Assembly: GCA_003105015.1 (NCBI GenBank)
Contig: PQAF01000014.1
Coordinates: 62,001-126,000 of the forward strand
Direction of reading: 5' to 3'
Source: Rhodocyclales bacterium
GTDB lineage: Bacteria; Pseudomonadota; Gammaproteobacteria; Burkholderiales; Rhodocyclaceae
DNA: 64,000 nucleotides
Shown here piece after piece: positions 37,386-45,813 of this stretch; position 1 is the first letter of the stretch; each line of letters begins with the position of its first letter. The translations under genes were made by a program, and so were the position numbers. The notes under the pieces were generated by a model. That model was not told the origin of the DNA, did no database searches, and saw only the letters and a program-made list of their open reading frames with translations.

Positions 37386-38600
37386 TCAGAGGAAGCGCAT
37401 CGGGTCGATCTGCCATTTTTCCGGCGCTTCGTGGCCGACGATACGGTCGGCTCCGCCCCGGCCCAGGGCCCTGGACAGGTCGACATCCTCCGGCTTCAGG
37501 TAATGGTTGCGCCTGGCATCGAACACGACGCGCACCAGGGGCTGCAGCATGCTCGACTCGCGCTGCTCGACCACCACCGCCAGCCGGCCGCTCTCCAGCC
37601 GCACGAGGGCCCCGGTCGGATAGATGCCGACCACCCGGGCGAAGGCGTGCACCAGTTCCGGATTGAAGTGGAATTTGCTCCACTCGAACAGCTTGCGCAG
37701 GGCCTCGGTGGGCGCCATGCCCTTGTGGTAGACCCGGTCCGAGGTGATGGCGTCGTAGACGTCGATGATCGAGGCCATCTGGCCGAAGCGCGAGATCTCG
37801 CCGCCCTTCAGGCGGTTCGGATAACCGCTGCCGTCGTAGCGTTCGTGATGCTGCGCCGCCACCTGGACCGCCGTCTGCGAGATGTTCGGCGTGATCTCGA
37901 GGATTTCCCGGCTCGCCACAACGTGGTGGCGCATGACGGCGAACTCCTCCTCGGTCAGCTTGCCAGGCTTGTTGAGGATGCGGTCGGGCGTCTGCATCTT
38001 GCCGACGTCGTGCACCATGCCGCCAATGCCGGCCTGGCGGAGGGTTGCCTCGTCGAGGCCGAGGCCGCGGCAGAAGGCGATCAGCAGGGCGGCGACGCCG
38101 ACCGAATGCTGGAAGGTGTATTCATCCTTGTTCTTGATGCGCGCGAGGGAGAGCAGTGCGCCGCTGTTGCGCAGGATGGAGCTGGCCATCTTGTCCACCA
38201 TCGGTTCGAGCTGCTCGACCTGCACCTGCTTGCCAAGGCGCACGTCGTGCATGACGCTGCGCATGATCAGGTTGGCCTCGGAATGGATCTTGCGGGCGCG
38301 GCCCAGTTCCTCGCGGGTGGCGGCGCGCGGCGCCGCGGCAGTCGCTTCGGCAATCTGCTGCAGTTCGCCGTCGAGCTCGCCGCACACCTCGGCTGCCGTC
38401 GGCGCGTCGCTGACGTCCCGGCCGAGGTCGGTGTCGATGTAGACCTCGCGGATGCCGGCCTCGGCGATCTTGCGCAAGTCCTTCTCCGATCCCAGCTTGA
38501 AGCGGGTGCTGAGAAAGGGATGATCCATCCAGCCGCAGTTCAGGTCGTGGATGAACATGCCCGGCTCGAGGCGGGCGACGGGTATTTTCTTGACGGGCAT
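37386..38600 (-). CDS. HD-GYP domain phosphodiesterase (DUF3391-HD-GYP)
   Basis: A 404-residue cytoplasmic protein. The N-terminal DUF3391 domain (residues 1-110: IPVARLEPGMFIHDLNCGWMDHPF) is followed by an HD-GYP domain with HSVGVAALL, the HD pair in GGMVHDVGK, HHERYDGSGYP and DVYDAITSDR. Such enzymes hydrolyse cyclic di-GMP. No receiver domain is present, so the input is probably through partners. A perfect 10-bp hairpin lies directly before the ATG. Confidence 0.92.
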   Translation of the reverse strand: MPVKKIPVARLEPGMFIHDLNCGWMDHPFLSTRFKLGSEKDLRKIAEAGIREVYIDTDLGRDVSDAPTAAEVCGELDGELQQIAEATAAAPRAATREELGRARKIHSEANLIMRSVMHDVRLGKQVQVEQLEPMVDKMASSILRNSGALLSLARIKNKDEYTFQHSVGVAALLIAFCRGLGLDEATLRQAGIGGMVHDVGKMQTPDRILNKPGKLTEEEFAVMRHHVVASREILEITPNISQTAVQVAAQHHERYDGSGYPNRLKGGEISRFGQMASIIDVYDAITSDRVYHKGMAPTEALRKLFEWSKFHFNPELVHAFARVVGIYPTGALVRLESGRLAVVVEQRESSMLQPLVRVVFDARRNHYLKPEDVDLSRALGRGGADRIVGHEAPEKWQIDPMRFL

Positions 38601-38602
38601 GA

Positions 38603-38629
38603 TTAATCGCTTGAGATCCAAGCGATTAA
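38603..38629 (-). promoter_or_regulatory. Hairpin in the leader of the HD-GYP gene
   Basis: A perfect 10-bp inverted repeat (38603-38612 with 38620-38629) has a 7-nt loop, GGATCTC in the mRNA, ending 3 nt before the ATG. There is no other ribosome site, so the only Shine-Dalgarno-like bases sit in the loop. Confidence 0.55.
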
Positions 38630-38650
38630 CGGCCTTCCCCGGACAAAGCT

Positions 38651-40285
38651 TTAGATGGTCTCCGGCTCGGTGCGGATCGCGCCGCAGGGGCATTCGGCGA
38701 CGCAGATGCCGCAGCCCTTGCAGTAGTCGTAGTTGAAGCGGAAGCGCTTGCCGGGCCCGAGCTTGATGACGGCGTTGTCGGGGCAGACGCCGTAGCAGTT
38801 GTCGCACTCGAAGCAGTTGCCGCAGGAGAGACACCGCCGCGCCTCGAACAGGGCGTTGCCCTCGTCGAGCCCGCCCAGCACCTCCTCGAAGGTGCCCTGG
38901 CGGCGGATGATGTCGAGCACCGGCTGCACGGTCTTCGGCGCGTCGAGGTAGTACCAGGTATTGAGCTTGTCGAAGGTGGCGACCTCGTGCCTGGGCGGCG
39001 GCGAATAAGCCTCGCCGCGCAGCCAGGCGTCGATGTGGCGCGCCGCCTTCTTGCCGTGCCCTATTGCGACGGTGACGGTGCGCTCGCCCGCCACCATGTC
39101 GCCGCCGGCGAAGATGCCGGCGTGGCCGGTCATCATGCCGGCATCGACCTGCACCGAGCCGTTCTCGAATGTCAGTCCCGGGACCGCGGCGAGGAGGCCG
39201 AGATCGACGTCCTGGCCCAGCGCCAGCACCAGCGAATCGGCCTCGATGGTCTCGAATTCCCCGGTCGGCTGCGGGAAGCCGGATTCATCCAGCGCCATCT
39301 TCTCCACCATCAGGGTCGCCTCGCCGGCCTCCTTGACGGTGGTCAGCCATTTCATCCGTACGCCCTCCTGCAGCGCCTCCTCGACCTCGAAGTCGTGCGC
39401 CGGCATCTTCTCGCGCGTGCGGCGGTAGACGATGATCGACTCCTCGGCGCCGAGCCGCTTGGCCGTGCGGGCGACGTCGATGGCGGTGTTGCCGCCGCCG
39501 TACACCACGACGCGGCGGCCGAGCAGGGGCTTCTCCTCCTTCTCCATGCCGCGCAGCACCGAGACGGCGTCGAGAATCTTGTTGGCGTCGCCGGCCGGAA
39601 TGTAGGCGCGCTTGGCGATGTGCGCGCCGACGGCGAGGAAGCAGGCGTCGAATTTCCCGGCCTTCATGGTGGCCGGCAGGTCGTCGACGCGGCTGTCGAG
39701 CTTGAGCGCGACGCCCAGGTCGAGGATGCGCTGCACCTCGGCGTCGAGCACCTCGCGCGGCAGGCGGTACTTGGGGATGCCGTAGCGCATCATGCCGCCG
39801 GCCTGCGCGTTGGCTTCATGGATCGTCACGGCGTGTCCGGCCAGACGCAGGTGCCAGGCGGCGGAGAGCCCGGCCGGGCCCGAGCCGACCACCAGCACGC
39901 GCTTGCCGGTTTCTTTGCCGGGCGCGACGGTCCAGCCGCGCTTCACCGCCTCGTCGCCGAGGAAGCGCTCGACGGCGTGGATGCTGACCGACTCGTCGAG
40001 CTGGCCGCGGTTGCAGGCGCTCTCGCAGGGGTGGTAGCAGACGCGGCCCATGGTGGCGGGCATCGGATTGTTCTTCACCAGCTCGTGCCAGGCCGCCTCG
40101 TAGTCGCCCGACTCGGCGTGGAACAACCAGCCCTGGATGTTCTCGCCGGCCGGGCAGGCATGGTTGCAGGGCGGCAGGCGGTCGACGTAGACCGGCCGCA
40201 CGGTGCGCCAGGAGCCGGTGCGGTTGGCGAGCGAGGAGCCGGGGTCGAGGGTGATGGCGAAGGGCTTATCCATGGCGGCGCTCAT
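38651..40285 (-). CDS. GltD-type FAD oxidoreductase fused to a 2x[4Fe-4S] ferredoxin domain
   Basis: A 544-residue protein. The N-terminal Fe-S helical domain (CNHACPAGENIQGW, CYHPCESACNR) precedes an FAD/NAD(P)-binding core (VLVVGSGPAGLSAAWHL, VVVYGGGNTAIDVARTAKR, FAGGDMVAGERTVTVAIGHGKKAA) as in glutamate synthase small subunits. The C-terminal ferredoxin domain has two clusters (CDNCYGVCP, CKGCGICVAECP). It overlaps the TPP-binding beta subunit gene, so it is probably the electron-output subunit of the 2-oxoacid oxidoreductase, giving NAD(P)H, like PadH of phenylglyoxylate oxidoreductase. No glutamate synthase large subunit is nearby. Confidence 0.85.
   Translation of the reverse strand: MSAAMDKPFAITLDPGSSLANRTGSWRTVRPVYVDRLPPCNHACPAGENIQGWLFHAESGDYEAAWHELVKNNPMPATMGRVCYHPCESACNRGQLDESVSIHAVERFLGDEAVKRGWTVAPGKETGKRVLVVGSGPAGLSAAWHLRLAGHAVTIHEANAQAGGMMRYGIPKYRLPREVLDAEVQRILDLGVALKLDSRVDDLPATMKAGKFDACFLAVGAHIAKRAYIPAGDANKILDAVSVLRGMEKEEKPLLGRRVVVYGGGNTAIDVARTAKRLGAEESIIVYRRTREKMPAHDFEVEEALQEGVRMKWLTTVKEAGEATLMVEKMALDESGFPQPTGEFETIEADSLVLALGQDVDLGLLAAVPGLTFENGSVQVDAGMMTGHAGIFAGGDMVAGERTVTVAIGHGKKAARHIDAWLRGEAYSPPPRHEVATFDKLNTWYYLDAPKTVQPVLDIIRRQGTFEEVLGGLDEGNALFEARRCLSCGNCFECDNCYGVCPDNAVIKLGPGKRFRFNYDYCKGCGICVAECPCGAIRTEPETI
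39168..39191 (+). repeat. Bipartite 24-nt motif, copy 9 (variant)
   Basis: AATGTCAG-N10-GCGGCG: one mismatch in each half. It lies inside the FAD oxidoreductase gene, opposite strand, reading G-L-T-F. Confidence 0.6.
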
Positions 40286-41270
40286 CCACCAAACGATATT
40301 TACGGATGTTGCGGTCGGCCATCGCCTGGATGCGGGCGATGGTATCGACGGCCTCGGTCTTGCCGAAGAGGTGGGCGAAGCGCTTCTGCGGCCTGAGGTA
40401 TTCCTCCACCGGTACGCGGCGGCGGATCGGCGTCGAGCGCACCACCTCGCCGTGTTCGGCCTCGAAGAGCGGGAAGAGGCCGGTCTCCACGGCGAGCCGC
40501 GCCAGCTTGATGGTGTCGTGCGGCGCCGCCCCCCAGCCGAGCGGGCAGGGCACCAGGATGTGGATGTAGCGCGCGCCCCGCGCCGTCATGGCGCGACTGA
40601 CTTTGTCCTCGAGGTCGCGGAGATACGCCACCGAGGCGGTGGCGACGTAGGGGATGCCGTGCGCCATGGCGATCTCCGGCAGGTTCTTGCCCTGGCCGAA
40701 GGCGTTGCCCGGCGCGGCGCCCACGGCCGGGGTGGTGGCGGTGCGCGCTGCCGCCGGCGTCGCCGAGGAGCGCTGCACGCCGGTGTTCATGTAGGCCTCG
40801 TTGTCGTAGCAGATGTAGAGCACGTCGTCGTTGCGCTCGAACATGCCGGAGAGGCAGCCGAAGCCGATGTCGGTGGTGCCGCCGTCGCCGCCCTGGGCGA
40901 TGACGCGCACCTCCTTGCGGCCCTTGACCTTCATCGCCGCCGCCACGCCGGTGGCCACCGCCGCGGCGTTGCCGAACAGCGAGTGGATCCAGGGGATCTG
41001 CCACGACGTTTCCGGATAGGGCGTCGAGAACACTTCCAGGCAACCGGTGGCGTTGCAGGCCACGACCTGGTTGTTCGCCGCGCGCATGGCGGCGTCGATG
41101 GCATAGCGCGCGCCGAGCGCTTCGCCGCAGCCCTGGCAGGCGCGGTGGCCGGAGTTGAGCGAATTGGTGCGCTGCATGTTGGCCTGCACGCTGCGCTGGT
41201 GTTCGTCGAGCAGTCGGTTGCCGACGGTGAAGGTGCCGGTCTGGTAGAACTTGATCTGCTGCATTTCCAT
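40266..41270 (-). CDS. 2-oxoacid:acceptor oxidoreductase, TPP-binding beta subunit
   Basis: A 334-residue protein with the expected beginning (GHRACQGCGEALGARYAID) and the TPP-binding region GGDGGTTDIGFGCLSGMFERNDDVLYICYDNEAYMNTGVQRS. This subunit decarboxylates the 2-oxoacid. ATG 41270 follows AGGAG at 7 nt. It belongs to the four-gene set gamma-alpha-beta-FAD. The substrate could be pyruvate, phenylglyoxylate or another 2-oxoacid; sequence alone does not decide. Confidence 0.88.
   Translation of the reverse strand: MEMQQIKFYQTGTFTVGNRLLDEHQRSVQANMQRTNSLNSGHRACQGCGEALGARYAIDAAMRAANNQVVACNATGCLEVFSTPYPETSWQIPWIHSLFGNAAAVATGVAAAMKVKGRKEVRVIAQGGDGGTTDIGFGCLSGMFERNDDVLYICYDNEAYMNTGVQRSSATPAAARTATTPAVGAAPGNAFGQGKNLPEIAMAHGIPYVATASVAYLRDLEDKVSRAMTARGARYIHILVPCPLGWGAAPHDTIKLARLAVETGLFPLFEAEHGEVVRSTPIRRRVPVEEYLRPQKRFAHLFGKTEAVDTIARIQAMADRNIRKYRLVDERRHG
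40581..40604 (-). repeat. Bipartite 24-nt motif, copy 10
   Basis: AAAGTCAG-N10-ACGGCG on the coding strand of the beta-subunit gene, read K-V-S. Confidence 0.85.
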
Positions 41271-41280
41271 GGCGTTCTCC

Positions 41281-42519
41281 TCAGCGTATGCCCAGGTCGC
41301 GCAGGATGTTTTCCGCGGAAGGGCCGGAGCGGCGCTGCGCCTGCTCGCGCGCCAGTTCGCGATCGATCGCGGCCTGGTTGAGGTCGAGGAAGGTGAGCGG
41401 CTCCAGCTCGTCGCGCAGCGCCTTTTCGAACAGGCTGCGCAGGCTGGACTTGGTGATGGCGCGCCCGCCCAGCCCCGCCACCACGGTATAGGCGTGCAGC
41501 GAGATGCCGGACAGCGCCATGCGCAGGTTGTGCGAGACGATGCCGCCGATGCCCACCGCCAGCGACTTCTCGATCACCACCAGGCGCTTGGCGTGGGAGA
41601 GCAGCTCGTGCAGTTCGTCGCTCGGGAAGGGGCGAAAGGAGACGATGGATGCGGCGCCGATGGCGTAGCCCTCGTCGCGCAGCTCGTCGATGACGTCCTT
41701 GATGGTGCCGTTCACCGAGCCAAGCGCGACGACGATGGTCTTGGCGTCCTCCGCGCGGTAGGTGCGGATGAGGCCGCCCGAATCGCGGCCGAACACCTGC
41801 TTGAACTCGGCCGAGAGCTGCGGGATCAGCTCGAGGGCGCGCATCTGCTTGTGGTGGGCGAGGTAGCGCACCTCCATGAAAGCCTCGGGGCCGACCATGG
41901 CGCCGATGGACACCGGCTCGTGTGTGTCGAGTACCTGGCGCGGCTCGAAGGGCGGCAGGTAGGCGTCGACCTGTTCCTGCGTCGGCACGTCGATGCGCTC
42001 GTAAGCGTGGGTGAGGATGAAGCCGTCGACGCACACCATCACCGGCATCGACAGCTCCTCGGCCAGGCGGAAGGCCTGGATGTGCAGGTCGGCCGCCTCC
42101 TGGTTGGTCTCGGCGTAGAGCTGGATCCAGCCGGCGTCGCGCATCGACATGGAATCCGTGTGGTCGTTCCAGATGTTGATCGGCGCGCCGATGGCGCGGT
42201 TGCCGATGGTCATGACGATGGGCAGGCCCAGGCCGGCCGCGTTGTATACCGCCTCGGCCATGAAGAGCAGGCCCTGGCTGGCGGTGGCGGTGTAGGTGCG
42301 CGCGCCCGCCGCCGAGGCGCCGATGGCCACCGACAGCGCGGCGAACTCCGATTCGACGTTGATGAACTCGCAGTTGGCGAGATCGCCGGCCTTCACCATC
42401 TCGCCGAGGCCCTCGACGATGTGCGTCTGCGGGGTGATCGGGTAGGCGCAGATCACCTCCGGCCGGCACAGGGCGACGGATTCGGCGATGGCGTGGGAAC
42501 CTTCCGTTTGCTTAAGCAT
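41281..42519 (-). CDS. 2-oxoacid:acceptor oxidoreductase, alpha subunit
   Basis: A 412-residue subunit with the pyrimidine-binding domain (EVICAYPITPQTHIVEGLGE, INVESEFAALSVAIGASAAGART, TASQGLLFMAEAVYNAAG) and a transketolase C-terminal domain (IVVALGSVNGTIKDVIDELRDEG). The segment YPITP...E is typical of PorA/PadG. It overlaps the gamma gene by 8 nt and leaves 10 nt to the beta gene. Confidence 0.9.
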   Translation of the reverse strand: MLKQTEGSHAIAESVALCRPEVICAYPITPQTHIVEGLGEMVKAGDLANCEFINVESEFAALSVAIGASAAGARTYTATASQGLLFMAEAVYNAAGLGLPIVMTIGNRAIGAPINIWNDHTDSMSMRDAGWIQLYAETNQEAADLHIQAFRLAEELSMPVMVCVDGFILTHAYERIDVPTQEQVDAYLPPFEPRQVLDTHEPVSIGAMVGPEAFMEVRYLAHHKQMRALELIPQLSAEFKQVFGRDSGGLIRTYRAEDAKTIVVALGSVNGTIKDVIDELRDEGYAIGAASIVSFRPFPSDELHELLSHAKRLVVIEKSLAVGIGGIVSHNLRMALSGISLHAYTVVAGLGGRAITKSSLRSLFEKALRDELEPLTFLDLNQAAIDRELAREQAQRRSGPSAENILRDLGIR

Positions 42520-43096
42520 GGTGGCCGGCCTCCTCGCGTTCCTTCAGGACGATCTCGAAGGCCTCGCGCGCGGCGGCGACGTTGCCTTCCGCCACCTTGC
42601 CGGAGAATTTCTCGCGGATGGCGGCGAGGACGGACTCCAGCTTCACCTGCTCGCAGACCGCGGCGAAGCCGCCCAGCAGCGCGGCGTTCGGCAGCGGCCG
42701 GCCGACATGCTTCAGCGCCAGCTCGGTGGCCGGCACGGTGCACAGCAGGTCGGGATGGAAGCCGGCGACGAACTCGCCGATGCCCAGCTCGGCGAAGCTG
42801 CGCGTGGAGTTGATGAGGATCAGGCCTTCGGTGGTGACGCCGCTGAAGAGGTCGACCTGGTGCAGCAGGGTCGGATCCTGGATGATCAGCGCGTCCGGGC
42901 TCATCACCGGTTCGCGCAGGCGGATTTCCTTGCCGTCGATGCGGCAGAAGGCCATCACCGGCGCGCCCATGCGCTCCGAGCCGAAGCTGGGGAAGGCCTG
43001 CGCGTGCCTGCCTTCGAGAAAGGCGGCGACCGAGAGCATTTCCGCGGCGGAGACGACACCCTGCCCGCCGCGGCCGTGGATGCGCACCTGGAACAT
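42512..43096 (-). CDS. 2-oxoacid:acceptor oxidoreductase, gamma subunit
   Basis: A 194-residue protein with the family start FQVRIHGRGGQGVVSAAEMLS and the motif ERMGAPVMAFCRID. AGGAGG precedes ATG 43096; the longer open frame lacks homology. The gamma subunit completes the 2-oxoacid oxidoreductase core. The separate small delta ferredoxin found in Por and PadF is missing here; the ferredoxin domain of the FAD subunit may take its place. Confidence 0.9.
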   Translation of the reverse strand: MFQVRIHGRGGQGVVSAAEMLSVAAFLEGRHAQAFPSFGSERMGAPVMAFCRIDGKEIRLREPVMSPDALIIQDPTLLHQVDLFSGVTTEGLILINSTRSFAELGIGEFVAGFHPDLLCTVPATELALKHVGRPLPNAALLGGFAAVCEQVKLESVLAAIREKFSGKVAEGNVAAAREAFEIVLKEREEAGHHA

Positions 43097-43180
43097 GTTG
43101 CCTCCTGGGCCGGAAGATACTGCGATTATGGGCGGTGAGCGCCGCCCGGGCAATTGCGGTTGACCGCTACGCCCGGAACG

Positions 43181-44317
43181 TCAGGCGGCCTGCCGGGTGC
43201 GCAGCGGATCGCCGAAGAGGTTGAGCAGGTCGAGCCGGGTGATGATCCCGGACAGGCGGTCCTCGGCGTCGGTGACCGGGACGTGGTTGATGCCGTGCGT
43301 GGCGAAGGTGCCGAAAAGCTCGGCGACGTGCGTCTCCTCGCCCAGCGAGATGACCGGCGCGGTCATGATGTCGGCGGCCGTTGCCGGATTCTTGCGCGCC
43401 GAGGTCAGCAGGCAGCGCAGGCGGCCGCGGCGGTTCCAGTCCCAGTCGGTGTTCTTGAGGAAGTCGGAGATGGCCACCATGCCGACGACGCGGCGCGCTT
43501 CGTCCACCACCGGCACGCCGCGGATGTTGCGCTGGCGCAGGACGCTCCAGACCGCCGGCAACGGCGTCTCCGGCGATACCGAGGTGACGTTGCGGGTCAT
43601 GATGTCGCGACAGAGGATGGAGCCGAGACTGCGCTTCTGGCGGTTGATCGTCGCCAGCAGATAGATCCGCTCGAGATCCTCCTCGGCCACGTCGATGAAG
43701 GCGTCCATGCTCTTCAGGGCGGCGACGATGTCATCGTGTTCCGGTCGCATGGCGCGGCCGACCGGTGCGCCGGCATCGGCCGGGGCCGGTCGCCGCATCG
43801 GATAGCGGCGGCCCGGCAGCAGGTTGTTCATGACCAGGGCAATGACGAGCAGGAGGCCGACATTGATGCCGACCACGGAGAAGACATAGCCCCAACCGAG
43901 GGACTGGATCGGCTGGCCGCCGATGACGGCGAACACGGTCGTGGCGCCGGCCGGCGGATGCAGGCAGCGCAGCCAGTGCATGGCCAGCATGGACAGTCCC
44001 AGCGCGGCGGCCGCGGCCATGACGGGGTTGGGGATGGACTGGGCGCAGGCCACGCCGATCGCCGCCGATATCAGGTGCCCCCCCACGACTGCCCAGGGTT
44101 GGGAGAGCGGGCTGTGGAAGACGGCGAACAGCAGGACTGCGGACGATCCCATGGAGGCGATCACGAACGGGCGATGTTCCGCGTGCGCGAAGAGCTGGCT
44201 GACCCAGATGACCAAGCCGATGGCCGCGCAGGCGGCCAGGGCGGAAATGACCTTTTCCCGCCGGCTGATCGGGGCTTGTTCGGGAAACAGGAATGAAGCA
44301 AGGGCGTCGAACCGCAT
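43181..44317 (-). CDS. HPP-family membrane protein with C-terminal CBS pair
   Basis: A 378-residue protein. Residues 20-180 form the four-helix HPP domain (RPFVIASMGSSAVLLFAV, HPPAGATTVFAVIGG). After a linker come two CBS domains (DIMTRNVTSVSPETPLPAVWSVLRQRNIRGVPVVDE and DIMTAPVISLGEETHVAELFGTFATHGINHVPVTD). CBS pairs bind adenine nucleotides. Some HPP proteins have been shown to carry nitrite in cyanobacteria and plants, which would fit this denitrification neighbourhood, but the substrate here is unknown. Confidence 0.85.
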   Translation of the reverse strand: MRFDALASFLFPEQAPISRREKVISALAACAAIGLVIWVSQLFAHAEHRPFVIASMGSSAVLLFAVFHSPLSQPWAVVGGHLISAAIGVACAQSIPNPVMAAAAALGLSMLAMHWLRCLHPPAGATTVFAVIGGQPIQSLGWGYVFSVVGINVGLLLVIALVMNNLLPGRRYPMRRPAPADAGAPVGRAMRPEHDDIVAALKSMDAFIDVAEEDLERIYLLATINRQKRSLGSILCRDIMTRNVTSVSPETPLPAVWSVLRQRNIRGVPVVDEARRVVGMVAISDFLKNTDWDWNRRGRLRCLLTSARKNPATAADIMTAPVISLGEETHVAELFGTFATHGINHVPVTDAEDRLSGIITRLDLLNLFGDPLRTRQAA

Positions 44318-44410
44318 CACATTTTCCGGGCTTGGCGGGCTGCACATCCTAGCGGGAGGTTTCTGCCGGGAAAATAACCTGAAGGGAGTACCCCGATCTT
44401 CTGCAGCCGG

Positions 44411-44445
44411 AAAAGAAAAGGGCCTGAGATTGCTCTCAAGCCCTT
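44411..44445 (-). terminator. Terminator after tRNA-Lys
   Basis: Left arm 44418-44429 pairs with 44434-44445 with one mismatch; on the minus strand a TTTTCTTTT tract follows. It lies 9 nt past the tRNA 3' end. Confidence 0.8.
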
Positions 44446-44453
44446 GATTTCGG

Positions 44454-44529
44454 TGGTAGGCCGTGGCGGATTCGAACCGCCGACCAACGGATTAAAAGTC
44501 CGCTGCTCTACCAGCTGAGCTAACGACCC
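44454..44529 (-). tRNA. tRNA-Lys (anticodon UUU)
   Basis: A 76-nt cloverleaf on the minus strand. Acceptor GGGTCGT pairs with ACGGCCT (G1-U72 wobble). The D-loop (AGCTCAGCTGGTAGAGC), anticodon loop CTTTTAA and T-arm (GGCGGTTCGAATCCGCC) are present. The 3' CCA is encoded. No integrase or duplicated 3' end is seen nearby. Confidence 0.96.
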
Positions 44530-44587
44530 CCGAAAGAGCCGCGCATTATAGAAGCCGGTATGCGCGGTGTCAATTTTCCGGGCGGTC

Positions 44588-45697
44588 CTAGGCTTCCCGC
44601 ATCATCCGCCAGTACTGGAATTTCATGGTCGCGGCGGCGCCGGCGACGATGGCGAAGAAGGTCAGGAAGGAGCCCATGGCCAGAGTGGACACGCCGGTGA
44701 TGGCCTGGCCGACCGTGCAGCCCATCGACAGCACGCCGCCGATGCCCATCAGCACGGCGCCGATGGCATGGTTGAGGAAGTCGCCGCCGGAGACGAACCA
44801 CTCGAAGCGGAAATTGCCGCTGAGCAGCGCATACAGGAAGGAGCCGACGATGACCCCGAGCAGGGCCGTGATGCCGAAGTTGATGTTGGCGAAATCGGCC
44901 GGGCTCATCAGGTAGCGCACGCTGTCGCCCATCGGGCTGATGAAGGTGAAGGACTGCACCTCGACGCGGCTCGGCACGGTGTCGGCCATTTCCGCCCATT
45001 CCTTCCAGGTCGTGCCCGACGGGCCGGCGGTCAGGTACCAGCCGATGACCACGGCCAGGCCGATGATCACGCCGGCGAGGATGTTGTCGAAGCTGCCGCG
45101 GAACTCCTTCGAGGCGAAGGCGATTCCGGCCAGGACCAGGCCGAGCACGACGCCGGTGGCGACCTGGGGGGTCATGCCGGCGCCGAAGAATTCGCTGACC
45201 GCCTGGCTCTGCATGCCCGACTTGCCGAGATCGACGGTGGTGGCGGCGATCCAGGAATTGAAGACCTGGGCGTAGAAGTCGGTCCACAGCATGAGGTAGG
45301 CGCAAACCGAAGCGATGGCCAGGACGACGAGCGACTTGAGGTTGCCGCCGCCGATGCGCACCAGGGTCTTGTTGCCGCAGCCGGAGGCCAGCGTCATGCC
45401 GATGCCGAACATCAGGCCGCCGAGCAGGTAGCGCAGCCAGGCGAAATTCGGCGTGCGGTAGGGCGGGAAGGTGCTGTTGCCGATGCTGGCAAGGCCCATG
45501 CCGGCCATGGCGGCCACGCCGAGCATGGCCACGGCCATGGCCAGCAGCCAGGCACGCAGCCGTCCGGTGTCGCCCATGTTGACCCAGTCGGAGACCGCGC
45601 CCATGGTGCAGAAATTGGTCTTGTTCGCCACGGCGCCCATGACGATGGCGACGACGAAGACGGCCGTCAGCACCTGGTTGTGAATCGTGAATTCCAT
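44588..45697 (-). CDS. YeeE/YedE-family transporter (thiosulfate/sulfur type)
   Basis: A 369-residue membrane protein with about nine helices and the conserved cysteine motifs NFCTMGA, LASGCGNKTLVRIGGGN and LSMGCTVGQAITG. In TsuA-type transporters these cysteines bind and pass thiosulfate. No TusA or sulfurtransferase gene is adjacent. It is a single gene facing the tRNA. Confidence 0.88.
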   Translation of the reverse strand: MEFTIHNQVLTAVFVVAIVMGAVANKTNFCTMGAVSDWVNMGDTGRLRAWLLAMAVAMLGVAAMAGMGLASIGNSTFPPYRTPNFAWLRYLLGGLMFGIGMTLASGCGNKTLVRIGGGNLKSLVVLAIASVCAYLMLWTDFYAQVFNSWIAATTVDLGKSGMQSQAVSEFFGAGMTPQVATGVVLGLVLAGIAFASKEFRGSFDNILAGVIIGLAVVIGWYLTAGPSGTTWKEWAEMADTVPSRVEVQSFTFISPMGDSVRYLMSPADFANINFGITALLGVIVGSFLYALLSGNFRFEWFVSGGDFLNHAIGAVLMGIGGVLSMGCTVGQAITGVSTLAMGSFLTFFAIVAGAAATMKFQYWRMMREA

Positions 45698-45813
45698 GCT
45701 TCCTCCTCGGTGTGCGCCGGATTTTTACGGCACAGTCAGCGGATTCTAAAGAAACAGCCGTCGCAGTGGATTAGTCTTGTTTCACTGCACATAACCGGCG
45801 TGAATTTCAGCCC

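Noticed and set aside
35325..38606. A 1093-codon open frame on the plus strand opposite prpE and the HD-GYP gene
   Set aside because: High-GC antisense shadow: composition is Arg/Gly/His/Val biased with no domain, and both genes on the other strand are well recognised.
38651..40285. Glutamate synthase small subunit (gltD)
   Set aside because: No large subunit is nearby, the protein has an extra C-terminal ferredoxin domain, and the gene overlaps the 2-oxoacid oxidoreductase beta subunit.
44454..44529. tRNA-Lys as an integration site
   Set aside because: There is no integrase, no duplicated tRNA 3' end and no change of gene character beside it.
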